This document shows positions 18,380-27,164 of a DNA stretch of 38,771 nt, one piece after another. A program made the translations under genes and the position numbers. The stretch spans positions 1 to 38,771 of the forward strand of contig CANROK010000007.1 of NCBI GenBank assembly GCA_947632205.1, in the 5' to 3' direction. The number at the start of each line of letters is the position of its first letter. Position 1 is the stretch's first letter. The notes under the pieces were generated by a model. That model searched no databases, was not told the DNA's origin, and was given only the letters and a program-made list of their open reading frames with translations. Source of the stretch: an uncultured Bacilli bacterium. GTDB taxonomy: Bacteria; Bacillota_I; Bacilli_A; RF39; UBA660.

Positions 18380-20020
18380 TTATTCTCCTTTTCTTCTCCA
18401 AATTGGATTAAGCCCATATCGCACAGCATCTATATTATGGTTATTCTTATCTACATAACCACTAATATAATTTCCGTCTTTATCTTGGTCATATTCGTAA
18501 GTAGTAAATTCTTGAGCAGTTTTTGGGCACCTTTTAGGGTCTATTACAATCTTTACTAAACTGCTTAACCATTTCATTGAATATTCCACACTATCAGGTC
18601 CTTTCTTCGCTCCTCGCATTAATGATCCATAACTTTGAAAATCTCCTATAGATTTTGGCTCTGCACTATCTGCTGTTATTAAATCATCATTTTTTACATT
18701 TTTTTCTTTTTGCAAATCTTCCCAAACTTTGGCATTACTCGTTTTATTAACTACATATTCATCAAATATATACAAAGTAAGTTTGCTAGGTTGATAACAC
18801 ATTTTATTCCATGCTAATGGATCTGGATACCAACCAAAGTCTATGCCTTGATACAAATAATCAAAATTACTTATTTCTTCATCTGTAATTTCTCTTAATT
18901 CAACATTTTCAAAAACATTTCCACCATCACCAGTGGCTTTCCCTAAATACTCATTTTCATATATATTTGGAGCCGTTTCTTTCACAAAATTTGCTTCATC
19001 AATAAAAGGTTGCCCTAACCATTCTACTGGTGCATCCAAGTATGTACTATTATGTACCAATCTATTTGATTTAGGTAATATTTTTTCCTTATTTACAAAA
19101 TGATTATTTGATTTTGGAGTGTTGTATATTCTAAACACTATAAAATCATTTCCACCACGGATTACAGATTGGTCTATCTTTCTAACCTCATTCATACCAT
19201 TCATTTGGTCAAATTCTTCATATATAACTAACCCAATGTATTTACCCTTTGGAGGTTTTATTGACTTTATTTTACCTGGATCATCGGCTCCTCTAAAATA
19301 AATAATTTGTCCTGTATCAGTATTTCTTATTTCTAAAGGGCTTTTTGTTTCTTTCCAATGCTCTTTAACTTTTGGATAGCTTTCTGATAATTTATCAATT
19401 CCCCATAGCATTTGACTATAAATACTATCTTTTAATGTATTTCCTACTTTCCTAATACATATAGCACACATATTAGGATTATTTTCTAATATTTCAATAG
19501 CTTTCTCACTGACATAAGAAGATTTAATTGAAGCTCTTCCACCTTCAAGCCAATATTCTAAATATCTTCTATCATCTATATATCTATTTACATCTACAAA
19601 TGCTTTTCCAATATCTTTTGCTGGCATAAAAATAAGAGGTTTTTCTTCCTCTTGGTTTGTATTTCTCATTTCAGCAAATTTTAATTCTTTATCTATTAAA
19701 ATTCCATAAGCACTTGCTAAGTCTTTAACATTTGTAAAAGCATCTATTTTGTTTACTTTATTATCAATTGCATCAACTATTTTAGAAATCGTTCTTAATC
19801 TTTTTGTGTTAGTTTTATCAATCATTTCTAACATAGTTTTAGTATTTTCTTCTTTTTTTTCTTCAACTTTTTTCAAACATTCAGGATTTTGTTTAATTAT
19901 TTTTCTAACAGTAGTGTCAGTGGTTTTATTTAACCTTGCTGTTTCAGAATAATTTTGAGTACTAACATAATCTGCTATAATTTTTTTCTTCTTTTCATCA
20001 GTTAATTTTACTCTAGGCAT
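18380..20020 (-). CDS. Terminase: fused small (HTH) and large (PBSX-like) subunits
   Basis: N-term HTH (LTDEKKKKIIADYVSTQNYSETARLNKTTDTTVRKIIKQ) plus TerL motifs: GGRASIKSS (Walker A), LVIYEEFD (Walker B), QGIDFGW, ITADSAEPKSI, NIDAVRYGL. Confidence 0.8.
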   Translation of the reverse strand: MPRVKLTDEKKKKIIADYVSTQNYSETARLNKTTDTTVRKIIKQNPECLKKVEEKKEENTKTMLEMIDKTNTKRLRTISKIVDAIDNKVNKIDAFTNVKDLASAYGILIDKELKFAEMRNTNQEEEKPLIFMPAKDIGKAFVDVNRYIDDRRYLEYWLEGGRASIKSSYVSEKAIEILENNPNMCAICIRKVGNTLKDSIYSQMLWGIDKLSESYPKVKEHWKETKSPLEIRNTDTGQIIYFRGADDPGKIKSIKPPKGKYIGLVIYEEFDQMNGMNEVRKIDQSVIRGGNDFIVFRIYNTPKSNNHFVNKEKILPKSNRLVHNSTYLDAPVEWLGQPFIDEANFVKETAPNIYENEYLGKATGDGGNVFENVELREITDEEISNFDYLYQGIDFGWYPDPLAWNKMCYQPSKLTLYIFDEYVVNKTSNAKVWEDLQKEKNVKNDDLITADSAEPKSIGDFQSYGSLMRGAKKGPDSVEYSMKWLSSLVKIVIDPKRCPKTAQEFTTYEYDQDKDGNYISGYVDKNNHNIDAVRYGLNPIWRRKGE

Positions 20021-20229
20021 ATTAACCAGCTCGCTAAATCTCTTTTGTTATAAAAAGTCTTTTTTATATTTTTTCCGTTTTTTCTAATAGATTTGTAATT
20101 AAATAAATATGCTTTATTTAATTTATTGGCTTTTACTGTCGTTAATTCAACAAGTGATATATTATATTTTTTTGATAATTGAAACATTTTTATTTTTATT
20201 ACATTATTTATATTCATAATTAGTATCAC
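20008..20229 (-). CDS. Hypothetical small protein
   Basis: ORF; KTFYNKRDLASWL. Confidence 0.35.
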   Translation of the reverse strand: MILIMNINNVIKIKMFQLSKKYNISLVELTTVKANKLNKAYLFNYKSIRKNGKNIKKTFYNKRDLASWLICLE

Positions 20230-20245
20230 CTTCTATGAAAAAAAT

Positions 20246-20572
20246 TTATCTATTAAAATAGCTTTCTACTATTTCATGAATAATATCATGTGAGCAAGCA
20301 CTAATATCGCATAAATTTTCTTCAGTTAAGTTATTCATATCAAATAAATAGCTAACTAAATAACAATGCATTAATTCATGAAGTAAGGTTTGGCGTTTTT
20401 GTTGTATATGTAAATTTTTATCAATATATATAACTTGATATTTTGGATGTGTTGTGCCAAAATATTGTCCTGTTTCTTCTATTGTACCATCATAATTCTT
20501 TATTTTTTGCCTTATTTCTTCCTGAGATAACTCTATTATTTTCCATTCACGGTTATTTATTTTAAACTTCAT
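20246..20572 (-). CDS. Putative Zn metallopeptidase-like protein (HExxH)
   Basis: QTLLHELMHCYLVSYLF; position directly upstream of terminase. Confidence 0.55.
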   Translation of the reverse strand: MKFKINNREWKIIELSQEEIRQKIKNYDGTIEETGQYFGTTHPKYQVIYIDKNLHIQQKRQTLLHELMHCYLVSYLFDMNNLTEENLCDISACSHDIIHEIVESYFNR

Positions 20573-20581
20573 ATCATTTCC

Positions 20582-20767
20582 TTAGTCTTTAATAAATATA
20601 GTGGCAAGTAATAAAATAATTAATCCAATTAGCCATAATGCTATTTTAACTCCTAAAACAATAAGTATAGGACTTATTATTCCATACCAAGGCCAATCAA
20701 TAGCTCCATTAATTTGTAACATTAAAAATACTATTGTTAATAATACAGATAAAAATTTCATTTTCAA
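20582..20767 (-). CDS. Small membrane protein
   Basis: Hydrophobic 61-aa ORF with two putative TM helices. Confidence 0.45.
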   Translation of the reverse strand: MKMKFLSVLLTIVFLMLQINGAIDWPWYGIISPILIVLGVKIALWLIGLIILLLATIFIKD

Positions 20768-20778
20768 TTCCTTTCAAT

Positions 20779-20985
20779 AAAAAAGAACATATTTCTATGC
20801 TCTTTATCCCCATTGGTAGTACCTTTTAATTGATACTATACCGATAATATATATGTACATATTAGGTTTCGTTAGCCTCCCACTATTAAGTCTTTACTAA
20901 AACACGATATTGCAAATCTCGGGATCTTTCAAATGCTTCATAGCCATACATATAGGTTGATTTCCTATATTATCAGTACACTATC
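20779..20985 (-). ncRNA. Putative structured leader RNA, element 2 (paralogue of element 1)
   Basis: ~20-bp stem GATAGTGTACTGATAATATA/TATATTATCGGTATAGTATC, hairpin AGTATC-8nt-GGTACT, GAAA-loop intrinsic terminator; 18 nt identical to element 1 (AGTGTACTGATAATATAG). Confidence 0.6.
20782..20805 (-). terminator. Intrinsic terminator of element 2
   Basis: Minus strand AAAGAGCATA-GAAA-TATGTTCTTTTTT. Confidence 0.75.
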
Positions 20986-21032
20986 AATTAAGATAGTGTT
21001 AGTAGCTTATAAGTTACTAAGTATCAGGGGTT

Positions 21033-21060
21033 TTGACATATAAGATAATTTATTTATAAT
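21033..21060 (+). promoter_or_regulatory. Consensus plus-strand sigma-70 promoter TTGACA-16-TATAAT overlapping a 23-bp palindrome (21043-21065)
   Basis: TTGACA 21033-21038; TATAAT 21055-21060; AGATAATT-TATTTAT-AATTATCT. Confidence 0.55.
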
Positions 21061-21090
21061 TATCTCATAATATCATATTACCCCAAAAAA

Positions 21091-21120
21091 ATAGGAAATA
21101 GTAGGAAATAATAGGAAATT
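21091..21120. repeat. Three 10-bp phased direct repeats (RTAGGAAATW), candidate late-activator binding sites
   Basis: ataggaaata gtaggaaata ataggaaatt, exact 10-bp register. Confidence 0.8.
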
Positions 21121-21122
21121 TT

Positions 21123-21530
21123 TTATTTTTTTTCTGATTTATATAAATTTCTACAATGTCTTGGAGTATAATTAAACATTCTTGCTATTTCATCCCATTT
21201 CCAATGAAGATTATCTCTAAAATATACAATACATTCCCCTTTTGTTTTTGTTTCTAACATTTCTCCTATCTTGTTTATCGCTACTTCTCTATATGCATTA
21301 TACGATTCTCTAACTGCTTCAAATTCTTCTCTAGTACCATCGGCTTTGATCATTCTATTTAACATTAAATCTCCTCTATAATTCGTGCTTGAGATTATTT
21401 CTTTATATGTTATAGCTCTTATTTCAAAAAAGCCAATTTTTAATTTATCAGCCAATTCTAAAGCACGATATTTTAATTTAGTCATTTCCCTTAATACTTC
21501 ATCTAAAGCTAATTCTTTTCCTGATATCAT
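21123..21530 (-). CDS. ArpU/DUF1492-like phage late transcriptional regulator
   Basis: C-term HTH-like HWKWDEIARMFNYTPRHCRNLYK; sits at the early/late junction. Confidence 0.65.
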   Translation of the reverse strand: MISGKELALDEVLREMTKLKYRALELADKLKIGFFEIRAITYKEIISSTNYRGDLMLNRMIKADGTREEFEAVRESYNAYREVAINKIGEMLETKTKGECIVYFRDNLHWKWDEIARMFNYTPRHCRNLYKSEKK

Positions 21531-21548
21531 GCTAGTCCTCCATTATTT

Positions 21549-22178
21549 TTAATCACCTCTATCAAAATGTTCTTGTAATTTACCGTTTTTCATTCTTACA
21601 TATTTTTGAATAAAATTTCTATAATTAATAACAAATCCTTCAACATTTCTCTTAACTTTTTCACAATATTTTTTATATATACTATCCAAATGTTCTTTAG
21701 TTGGTAAAATATTTAATTCAGCTACTTCTGGTACTATTCCAATAAAGTTAGGAATTTCTTGACTATCAAATACATATTTAAATAAGTTATGGTCATACAT
21801 TAAATTATATAAATTAAATTCTTCATCTATATTTGCTTTAGCAAACATATAAAGCTTTTTATCAAATTCATCAATAGTATATTTTAGACAACCCATTCCA
21901 AGCCATTCACCACAAATAACACTGCCTTCGTGAATATCGTTTAATATATCTTTGTTTGCTTTAATCCATTCATAAAGTCCTTTATAAAGAATATCTTTTA
22001 CATCTTCTAATTCATCGATGGAAAATATATTTTTCCTCTGTGCTATATAAATAACATTTTCTTTTTTGAAAATGCACATATTACTTCCATCTAATTTTTC
22101 AGTAATGTATACTTTATCTCCACTACAACTTAATCTTTTCGTTTTTGGATATATTTCTTTTTTTATCATATTTTTCAC
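21549..22178 (-). CDS. RNA ligase (Rnl2-like nucleotidyltransferase)
   Basis: Motif I TEKLDGSN, motif IV EGFVI, motif V KYVRMK. Confidence 0.75.
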   Translation of the reverse strand: MKNMIKKEIYPKTKRLSCSGDKVYITEKLDGSNMCIFKKENVIYIAQRKNIFSIDELEDVKDILYKGLYEWIKANKDILNDIHEGSVICGEWLGMGCLKYTIDEFDKKLYMFAKANIDEEFNLYNLMYDHNLFKYVFDSQEIPNFIGIVPEVAELNILPTKEHLDSIYKKYCEKVKRNVEGFVINYRNFIQKYVRMKNGKLQEHFDRGD

Positions 22179-22558
22179 CCTTCCATTATTTCTTTTAATT
22201 CTTCTTCCGTGTATATTCTATTTTTGTAAGGCATATTTAAGCTTTTAACCCTTTTGCCTAAACTTGATAACAATAATTGTCTGTTTTCAATTCCACTTGT
22301 TAATTTTAATTTTAATTGCTTATATTCGTTCATTATCTCAACATTATTTTTAAATTCTCGACGCTCTTTTAATACTTTTTTAAATTCTCGACATATTCTG
22401 TAACATTTTTTATTATCCATATTGTTATTTTCTATATAATGATATAAGTCCGATAATTTATAATTGTATTCTAGCATTTTATCAGATATGTTATTATCAA
22501 ACTTATCTATTTCATCTAATATTTTAGACACTTCTATTATTTTTTCTAATATATTCAT
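22175..22558 (-). CDS. Hypothetical coiled-coil protein
   Basis: ORF coupled to RNA ligase gene (overlapping stop/start). Confidence 0.4.
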   Translation of the reverse strand: MNILEKIIEVSKILDEIDKFDNNISDKMLEYNYKLSDLYHYIENNNMDNKKCYRICREFKKVLKERREFKNNVEIMNEYKQLKLKLTSGIENRQLLLSSLGKRVKSLNMPYKNRIYTEEELKEIMEG

Positions 22559-22561
22559 TGT

Positions 22562-22813
22562 TTATTTTTTATATTTGTTCCTCCTTTTCCACTCTTTTTC
22601 ATAACAATCACTACATACTGCGTATCCAAAACCACAAAATGGAACATGAAATTCTAATGAAATATAGCAATTACCGAATTCTAGTTCTTTGCCACAGTGT
22701 GGGCAATTAACTATTTCCTTCATATCATCACTATATGTTTTACAATTCCAGTTATCTGGCACTTCATAATGATCATATTTATGTTTTTTATAATTCCATT
22801 TGCGTAATATCAT
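22562..22813 (-). CDS. Hypothetical zinc-ribbon protein
   Basis: CPHC...CSDC. Confidence 0.5.
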   Translation of the reverse strand: MILRKWNYKKHKYDHYEVPDNWNCKTYSDDMKEIVNCPHCGKELEFGNCYISLEFHVPFCGFGYAVCSDCYEKEWKRRNKYKK

Positions 22814-22823
22814 TTAATCATCC

Positions 22824-22973
22824 CTATCTTATAAATTGATTTATTAAATTTAAAACATTTATTATTAAACATAAAATTATTGCTTTTCTCGGTTCATTAT
22901 GAAAAAGGCAAACTATTTGAATAATTAATAATATGAGCATTATAATTGTAATTGCTAATTTTATATATACCAT
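22824..22973 (-). CDS. Small membrane protein MVYIKLAITIIMLILLIIQIVCLFHNEPRKAIILCLIINVLNLINQFIR (49 aa), not in ORF track
   Basis: SD TTAGGAGATTAGT before ATG; two hydrophobic stretches. Confidence 0.5.
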   Translation of the reverse strand: MVYIKLAITIIMLILLIIQIVCLFHNEPRKAIILCLIINVLNLINQFIR

Positions 22974-22986
22974 ACTAATCTCCTAA

Positions 22987-23184
22987 TTATTTTCTCTTAT
23001 TTAATATTTTTAATTCTCTATCAATGTCTCTGATAATATCATTTAATTTATCGATTATAACATATGTTTTAGCCACAGCTAATATAGTTTCTTTTAATTC
23101 TTCATTCGTTTTTCTTAAATTAGTATTTTCTATGGATAATCTTAAATATTCTTTTTCATAATCAATTCCAATAGTTTCTTTCAT
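22987..23184 (-). CDS. Hypothetical coiled-coil protein
   Basis: ORF in early operon. Confidence 0.4.
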   Translation of the reverse strand: MKETIGIDYEKEYLRLSIENTNLRKTNEELKETILAVAKTYVIIDKLNDIIRDIDRELKILNKRK

Positions 23185-23585
23185 AATTCCAAGTCCTTCA
23201 AGCTATATTCTTTATTTAATTTCATATTTTTGTACATTGTGCCTTTTTTAAAATTTTTAAATGACATAGAATCGTCATCTTTAAACATTATATTAATAAA
23301 TTCTTTTTCATCATCATAACATTCTTTAATAATATTTTTTATTTCATTCCTAAAAGGTCTAATAACACCACTTAAGTATTTTCTTTCTTCTTCATCAAGT
23401 ATTGGTTCTTCTACTTCTAAAGTTAGTTTTATTTTACCTTTATTTTGGGTAATAGTAGTTATTTTTTCCATATCCTTTTGATCTAATAAATGTTTAAAAC
23501 TCAATTCTAAATTAACTCCATGTTTGTTTTGCATACTAGTCCAACGATGTAATCTATCTATTTTAATTTCTTTTTCAAATTTCAT
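23181..23585 (-). CDS. Hypothetical protein
   Basis: ORF, coupled to neighbours by overlap. Confidence 0.4.
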   Translation of the reverse strand: MKFEKEIKIDRLHRWTSMQNKHGVNLELSFKHLLDQKDMEKITTITQNKGKIKLTLEVEEPILDEEERKYLSGVIRPFRNEIKNIIKECYDDEKEFINIMFKDDDSMSFKNFKKGTMYKNMKLNKEYSLKDLEL

Positions 23586-23785
23586 TTTATTCTCACTATT
23601 CCTAATCCTTCTTTATATTCCCAGACAGCACCAAAATCATTTTTGTTTAAGTAATTTAAGTTATTTTCTAATGCCATTTTCTTTTGCTCTTCAAACATAT
23701 TCATAGTGAAGCCATTTGTACAAAATACTGCTGGTTGTATTACCGTTCCTACTGGGAAAATATTATTATATTCTTGTTCATTCAT
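23582..23785 (-). CDS. Hypothetical protein
   Basis: ORF, ATGA-type overlaps both sides. Confidence 0.4.
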   Translation of the reverse strand: MNEQEYNNIFPVGTVIQPAVFCTNGFTMNMFEEQKKMALENNLNYLNKNDFGAVWEYKEGLGIVRIK

Positions 23786-23931
23786 TTGATTTCACTTCTT
23801 TCAATCTCACAACAATTAATTGGTTTATCCTCTAAATATGTCATTTTATGTAATATTAATTTATGTAATTCTATCATTGTATTAAAATTTAATTCTTTGC
23901 ATAAAATATTATATATTTCAGCTGCATTCAT
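23782..23931 (-). CDS. Small ORF MNAAEIYNILCKELNFNTMIELHKLILHKMTYLEDKPINCCEIERSEIK (49 aa), not in ORF track
   Basis: Stop TGA overlaps ATG of the next gene (ATGA coupling). Confidence 0.4.
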   Translation of the reverse strand: MNAAEIYNILCKELNFNTMIELHKLILHKMTYLEDKPINCCEIERSEIK

Positions 23932-23984
23932 TTCACCAATCGCATAAAATGTAGGTTTTTTCTTTTTTATTTTTCATTTTTGCC

Positions 23985-24872
23985 TCATAAAATTTCTATA
24001 CTTTCATAAACAATATATGAGATGTCTTTTCCTCTATATTGTTCTAGTATTGGGAATTTTTGCAAATCTTTTTTTGGTATATCATTGTCAAAGGTTCTTA
24101 TTTCTCTTGCAAAAGAAATATCATTTGCTTTTACAAGTTCTATTTTTAATTTTTTTTCAATATAATCATTTATTTTATCATCTATACTTTTATATTCGTA
24201 TGAATAATTATAGTCAATCAAATTTCTTGCCTTTTCAATTATTAAATCACTATCTTCTTCTATTATGCTTAAAGGAATATTATTTTTATTTCTTTTATAA
24301 TTCATCAATTCTTGTTTTCTAATATCCCCATTATCATAAGTTAAATAACTTTTTTCTTGACCATATAGCAAATTATAATTTAACAAGTCATATAATCTTA
24401 GAATATGATGATGTTGTTTAGGATCATATCCCCATTTTTCAAATTCTTTGCACTTGCTTGGATATTCGTGTGTCAATGCTTTTCTTTTTTCATACATTGC
24501 TCCTAATATGCTTTTTTTATTAGGTCTAAATGGTTTAAACAATTCTTTTATATATTTATCTCCTATATAGTATTCAGTATCTATACTTTCTATATAACTA
24601 AAATTTCCTTTTTTAATAACATCGTAAAAAGTTATTAAATCTTTTAAATCAATATTTCCTTGTTCACATTCTATTGTTGTACTTATTACTTTTCTAAATA
24701 TTATATCATGTAAATTTGGAAGTATAATTGCTTTTACATCTATATCGCTTTCTTCATCATCTAAATTGTAATTTTGACTTCCATATAGTCCAATATAAAT
24801 AACATTATATCCTTTATCTTGAAGTATTTTTTTGTAATTAGATAATGTTTTAAAAATCATTTGTTTTTCCAT
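23985..24872 (-). CDS. RlaP-like DNA polymerase beta superfamily nucleotidyltransferase
   Basis: GLYGSQNYNLDDEESDIDVKAI (GSxxY...DxD), LTHEYPSKCKEFEKWGYDPKQHHHILRLYDLL. Confidence 0.7.
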   Translation of the reverse strand: MEKQMIFKTLSNYKKILQDKGYNVIYIGLYGSQNYNLDDEESDIDVKAIILPNLHDIIFRKVISTTIECEQGNIDLKDLITFYDVIKKGNFSYIESIDTEYYIGDKYIKELFKPFRPNKKSILGAMYEKRKALTHEYPSKCKEFEKWGYDPKQHHHILRLYDLLNYNLLYGQEKSYLTYDNGDIRKQELMNYKRNKNNIPLSIIEEDSDLIIEKARNLIDYNYSYEYKSIDDKINDYIEKKLKIELVKANDISFAREIRTFDNDIPKKDLQKFPILEQYRGKDISYIVYESIEIL

Positions 24873-25158
24873 TTTTGCTCCTTTCTATTATGTTAAGTAT
24901 TGGTTGATAATATTTTGGGTTAATATATAATTTTCTGTCAAAACTTTTAATATACATTTTTCTTGTTTTAATCAATTCTTCTATGTCTTTTAATGCATTT
25001 TCTTTCTTTTTTAATTGGCGTTTTAATTTTTTTATGTATGATTCTAATTCCTTAGTATCTTGTTTTTTTAAAATTAACCTATCGGCTTTAATGTTATCTA
25101 CAATTATTCCTTTGTTAAATTGTTCTAATACATTCAAAATTTCTTGATCTTTATTCAT
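24850..25158 (-). CDS. Hypothetical coiled-coil protein
   Basis: ORF. Confidence 0.4.
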   Translation of the reverse strand: MNKDQEILNVLEQFNKGIIVDNIKADRLILKKQDTKELESYIKKLKRQLKKKENALKDIEELIKTRKMYIKSFDRKLYINPKYYQPILNIIERSKNGKTNDF

Positions 25159-25402
25159 CTAACCACCCTAATTCTTTGCATTTGTTATATATTGCTTGTA
25201 ATTCTTCAACAGTTATTTCACAAACGGTATTATCATCACCATAAGTTTTACAAATTGTCTTATTTTCAAAATTAAATTCTAAATGTATCTCATCATTTTC
25301 ATATTCTACATTTTCCTTTAAAGGTTTTATATAAAACATATAAGTTTTATGTTTGATTAATTCATTATATCCTAAATCTTCCAATGTAATATCTTTATTC
25401 AT
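25151..25402 (-). CDS. Hypothetical protein
   Basis: ORF in overlapping early cluster. Confidence 0.4.
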   Translation of the reverse strand: MNKDITLEDLGYNELIKHKTYMFYIKPLKENVEYENDEIHLEFNFENKTICKTYGDDNTVCEITVEELQAIYNKCKELGWLDE

Positions 25403-25701
25403 TATTTCTTACCTTCTTTCAATTCTTGTAATTTATCATAGACTTCTTTATTTAGCCTATAACTATAACCTTGATTATTAATTTTATAAAGATTAATTCT
25501 TTCTTCAAGCCATTTTTCAAATTCAGTTAAAATATATTTGTAATGTTCATTTTCTTGTTGTAATTGTTCGATAAATTTTAATAATACTTTTATTGCTTCT
25601 ATATTTTGTTTATCTAATTCACCAATGTAAACATCATTGTTAACATTATTAACTTTATATTGTAATATTTTTACTGCTTCTTCTTCACTCATCTTTACCA
25701 C
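25402..25701 (-). CDS. Hypothetical protein
   Basis: ORF in overlapping early cluster. Confidence 0.4.
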   Translation of the reverse strand: MVKMSEEEAVKILQYKVNNVNNDVYIGELDKQNIEAIKVLLKFIEQLQQENEHYKYILTEFEKWLEERINLYKINNQGYSYRLNKEVYDKLQELKEGKK

Positions 25702-25903
25702 CTTTTAAATACCTTTTCATCATTTCTATGTGCTCTTTGGTTGGAACACAATAAGGTTCAACATCGCGTTCTTTTCCTACATTATCAACATATTTTTGCA
25801 TATTATATTCCATTTCAGCATCACTTATGTCCATTTTTGGTAATTTACCTTTTAATATTTTTTTATCTATAAAATTAATTATTATATTTAATAAGTGTTT
25901 CAT
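25685..25903 (-). CDS. Hypothetical protein
   Basis: ORF in overlapping early cluster. Confidence 0.4.
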   Translation of the reverse strand: MKHLLNIIINFIDKKILKGKLPKMDISDAEMEYNMQKYVDNVGKERDVEPYCVPTKEHIEMMKRYLKGGKDE

Positions 25904-26211
25904 TCTTTACCACCTTTTTCTACAAAATCTAGTACTTCTTCATAAGCTCCTAATATTCCTGAATAAAAAGTAAATAAGTGAGGATAATTATGTTTATCAT
26001 TTTCATATTTTTTTATCTTATTTTCGAGCCAAGTAATAAGTTGTGCTTTTTTATCTAAATATTGTTCTATCATTGCATTTTGAAGGTCAATAACTACTTT
26101 ATCTGATAATTTATCAAATATTTCAGGACTACCTTCACCTATGTCTTTTTCATCTAATGGTAATATTTTTTCTAAATCTTTAGCATATATTTTTCCACTC
26201 ATTTTTTCCAT
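25900..26211 (-). CDS. Hypothetical protein
   Basis: ORF in overlapping early cluster. Confidence 0.4.
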   Translation of the reverse strand: MEKMSGKIYAKDLEKILPLDEKDIGEGSPEIFDKLSDKVVIDLQNAMIEQYLDKKAQLITWLENKIKKYENDKHNYPHLFTFYSGILGAYEEVLDFVEKGGKE

Positions 26212-26212
26212 T

Positions 26213-26434
26213 TTATTTTTTCCTTTCTAATGCTTCTTCATAAGACATTGTATTTACAGTTGGTTTATCAGTTAGCAAAGTTTTTAATTCTTCTTTTTTA
26301 TCATCAATCAATTCATCAATAACACATTCTAATAACCCATCAAATGATAACCATTTATCATAAAGAAAATCATCAACAATAGTACTAAATATATTCCACT
26401 TATTTTCTTTATTCTTTACATAAAATCTTGGCAT
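26213..26434 (-). CDS. Hypothetical protein
   Basis: ORF in early cluster. Confidence 0.4.
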   Translation of the reverse strand: MPRFYVKNKENKWNIFSTIVDDFLYDKWLSFDGLLECVIDELIDDKKEELKTLLTDKPTVNTMSYEEALERKK

Positions 26435-26435
26435 T

Positions 26436-27164
26436 TTATTTTTCCTCCAACTTTTCTATTTCTTTATTTAAATAATCAGCAAGTTTTTGTGCTTCTTCTT
26501 TTTTTGAAAATGTATAACAAGAAAAGTAGAATCCTTTTTTTAATCTGTCTAAAATATCTTCTTCATTTTTACTTATCAAATCATCAAAATTATAAATAAG
26601 ATCTCCTTTATCAAAATGTATTGAACTAGCATAATAATCTTCTTTATTGCAACATTTTTCATATCTAAAATCTAGCCACATATGTAATTTATCATCTTTT
26701 TTACTTATTTCAGGAATATTACCAATATATTTTTCTTTTACAATAAATTTACTTTTATAAGTTCCATTGCAAATACAATCTACATAATGTTTTCTACCAT
26801 AACAATCAGTTAATTCTAATTGTCTTTTTTCATTACATTTATCACACTTCTCTTTTTCAAGATTTTCTTGGCAAACATAATAGTATTCTTCTTGTATTAT
26901 TTCCACTAATTCTTTAAGTGGTCTTTTATATAAAGTTCTTTCTTTTTCTTTGTATTCTAACTCTAGTTGTCTTATTTTTTCTTTATATTCATTTTCAAGT
27001 TTACTTTTATTCTTTTTGATGTCTTGAAGTTCAGCGTTTTCTTTTTTTAATTGTTCTAATTCATTTATGATTTCACTTTTAACTTCGTTTTTTAAGTGTT
27101 CTTTTAATTCTTGAATTGCCAAATCACTTTCACTTGGTTCACAATAAAAATCATCGTAATTCAT
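26436..27164 (-). CDS. Hypothetical coiled-coil plus Cys-rich (zinc-binding-like) protein
   Basis: CQENLEKEKCDKCNEKRQLELTDCYGRKHYVDCICNG. Confidence 0.45.
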   Translation of the reverse strand: MNYDDFYCEPSESDLAIQELKEHLKNEVKSEIINELEQLKKENAELQDIKKNKSKLENEYKEKIRQLELEYKEKERTLYKRPLKELVEIIQEEYYYVCQENLEKEKCDKCNEKRQLELTDCYGRKHYVDCICNGTYKSKFIVKEKYIGNIPEISKKDDKLHMWLDFRYEKCCNKEDYYASSIHFDKGDLIYNFDDLISKNEEDILDRLKKGFYFSCYTFSKKEEAQKLADYLNKEIEKLEEK

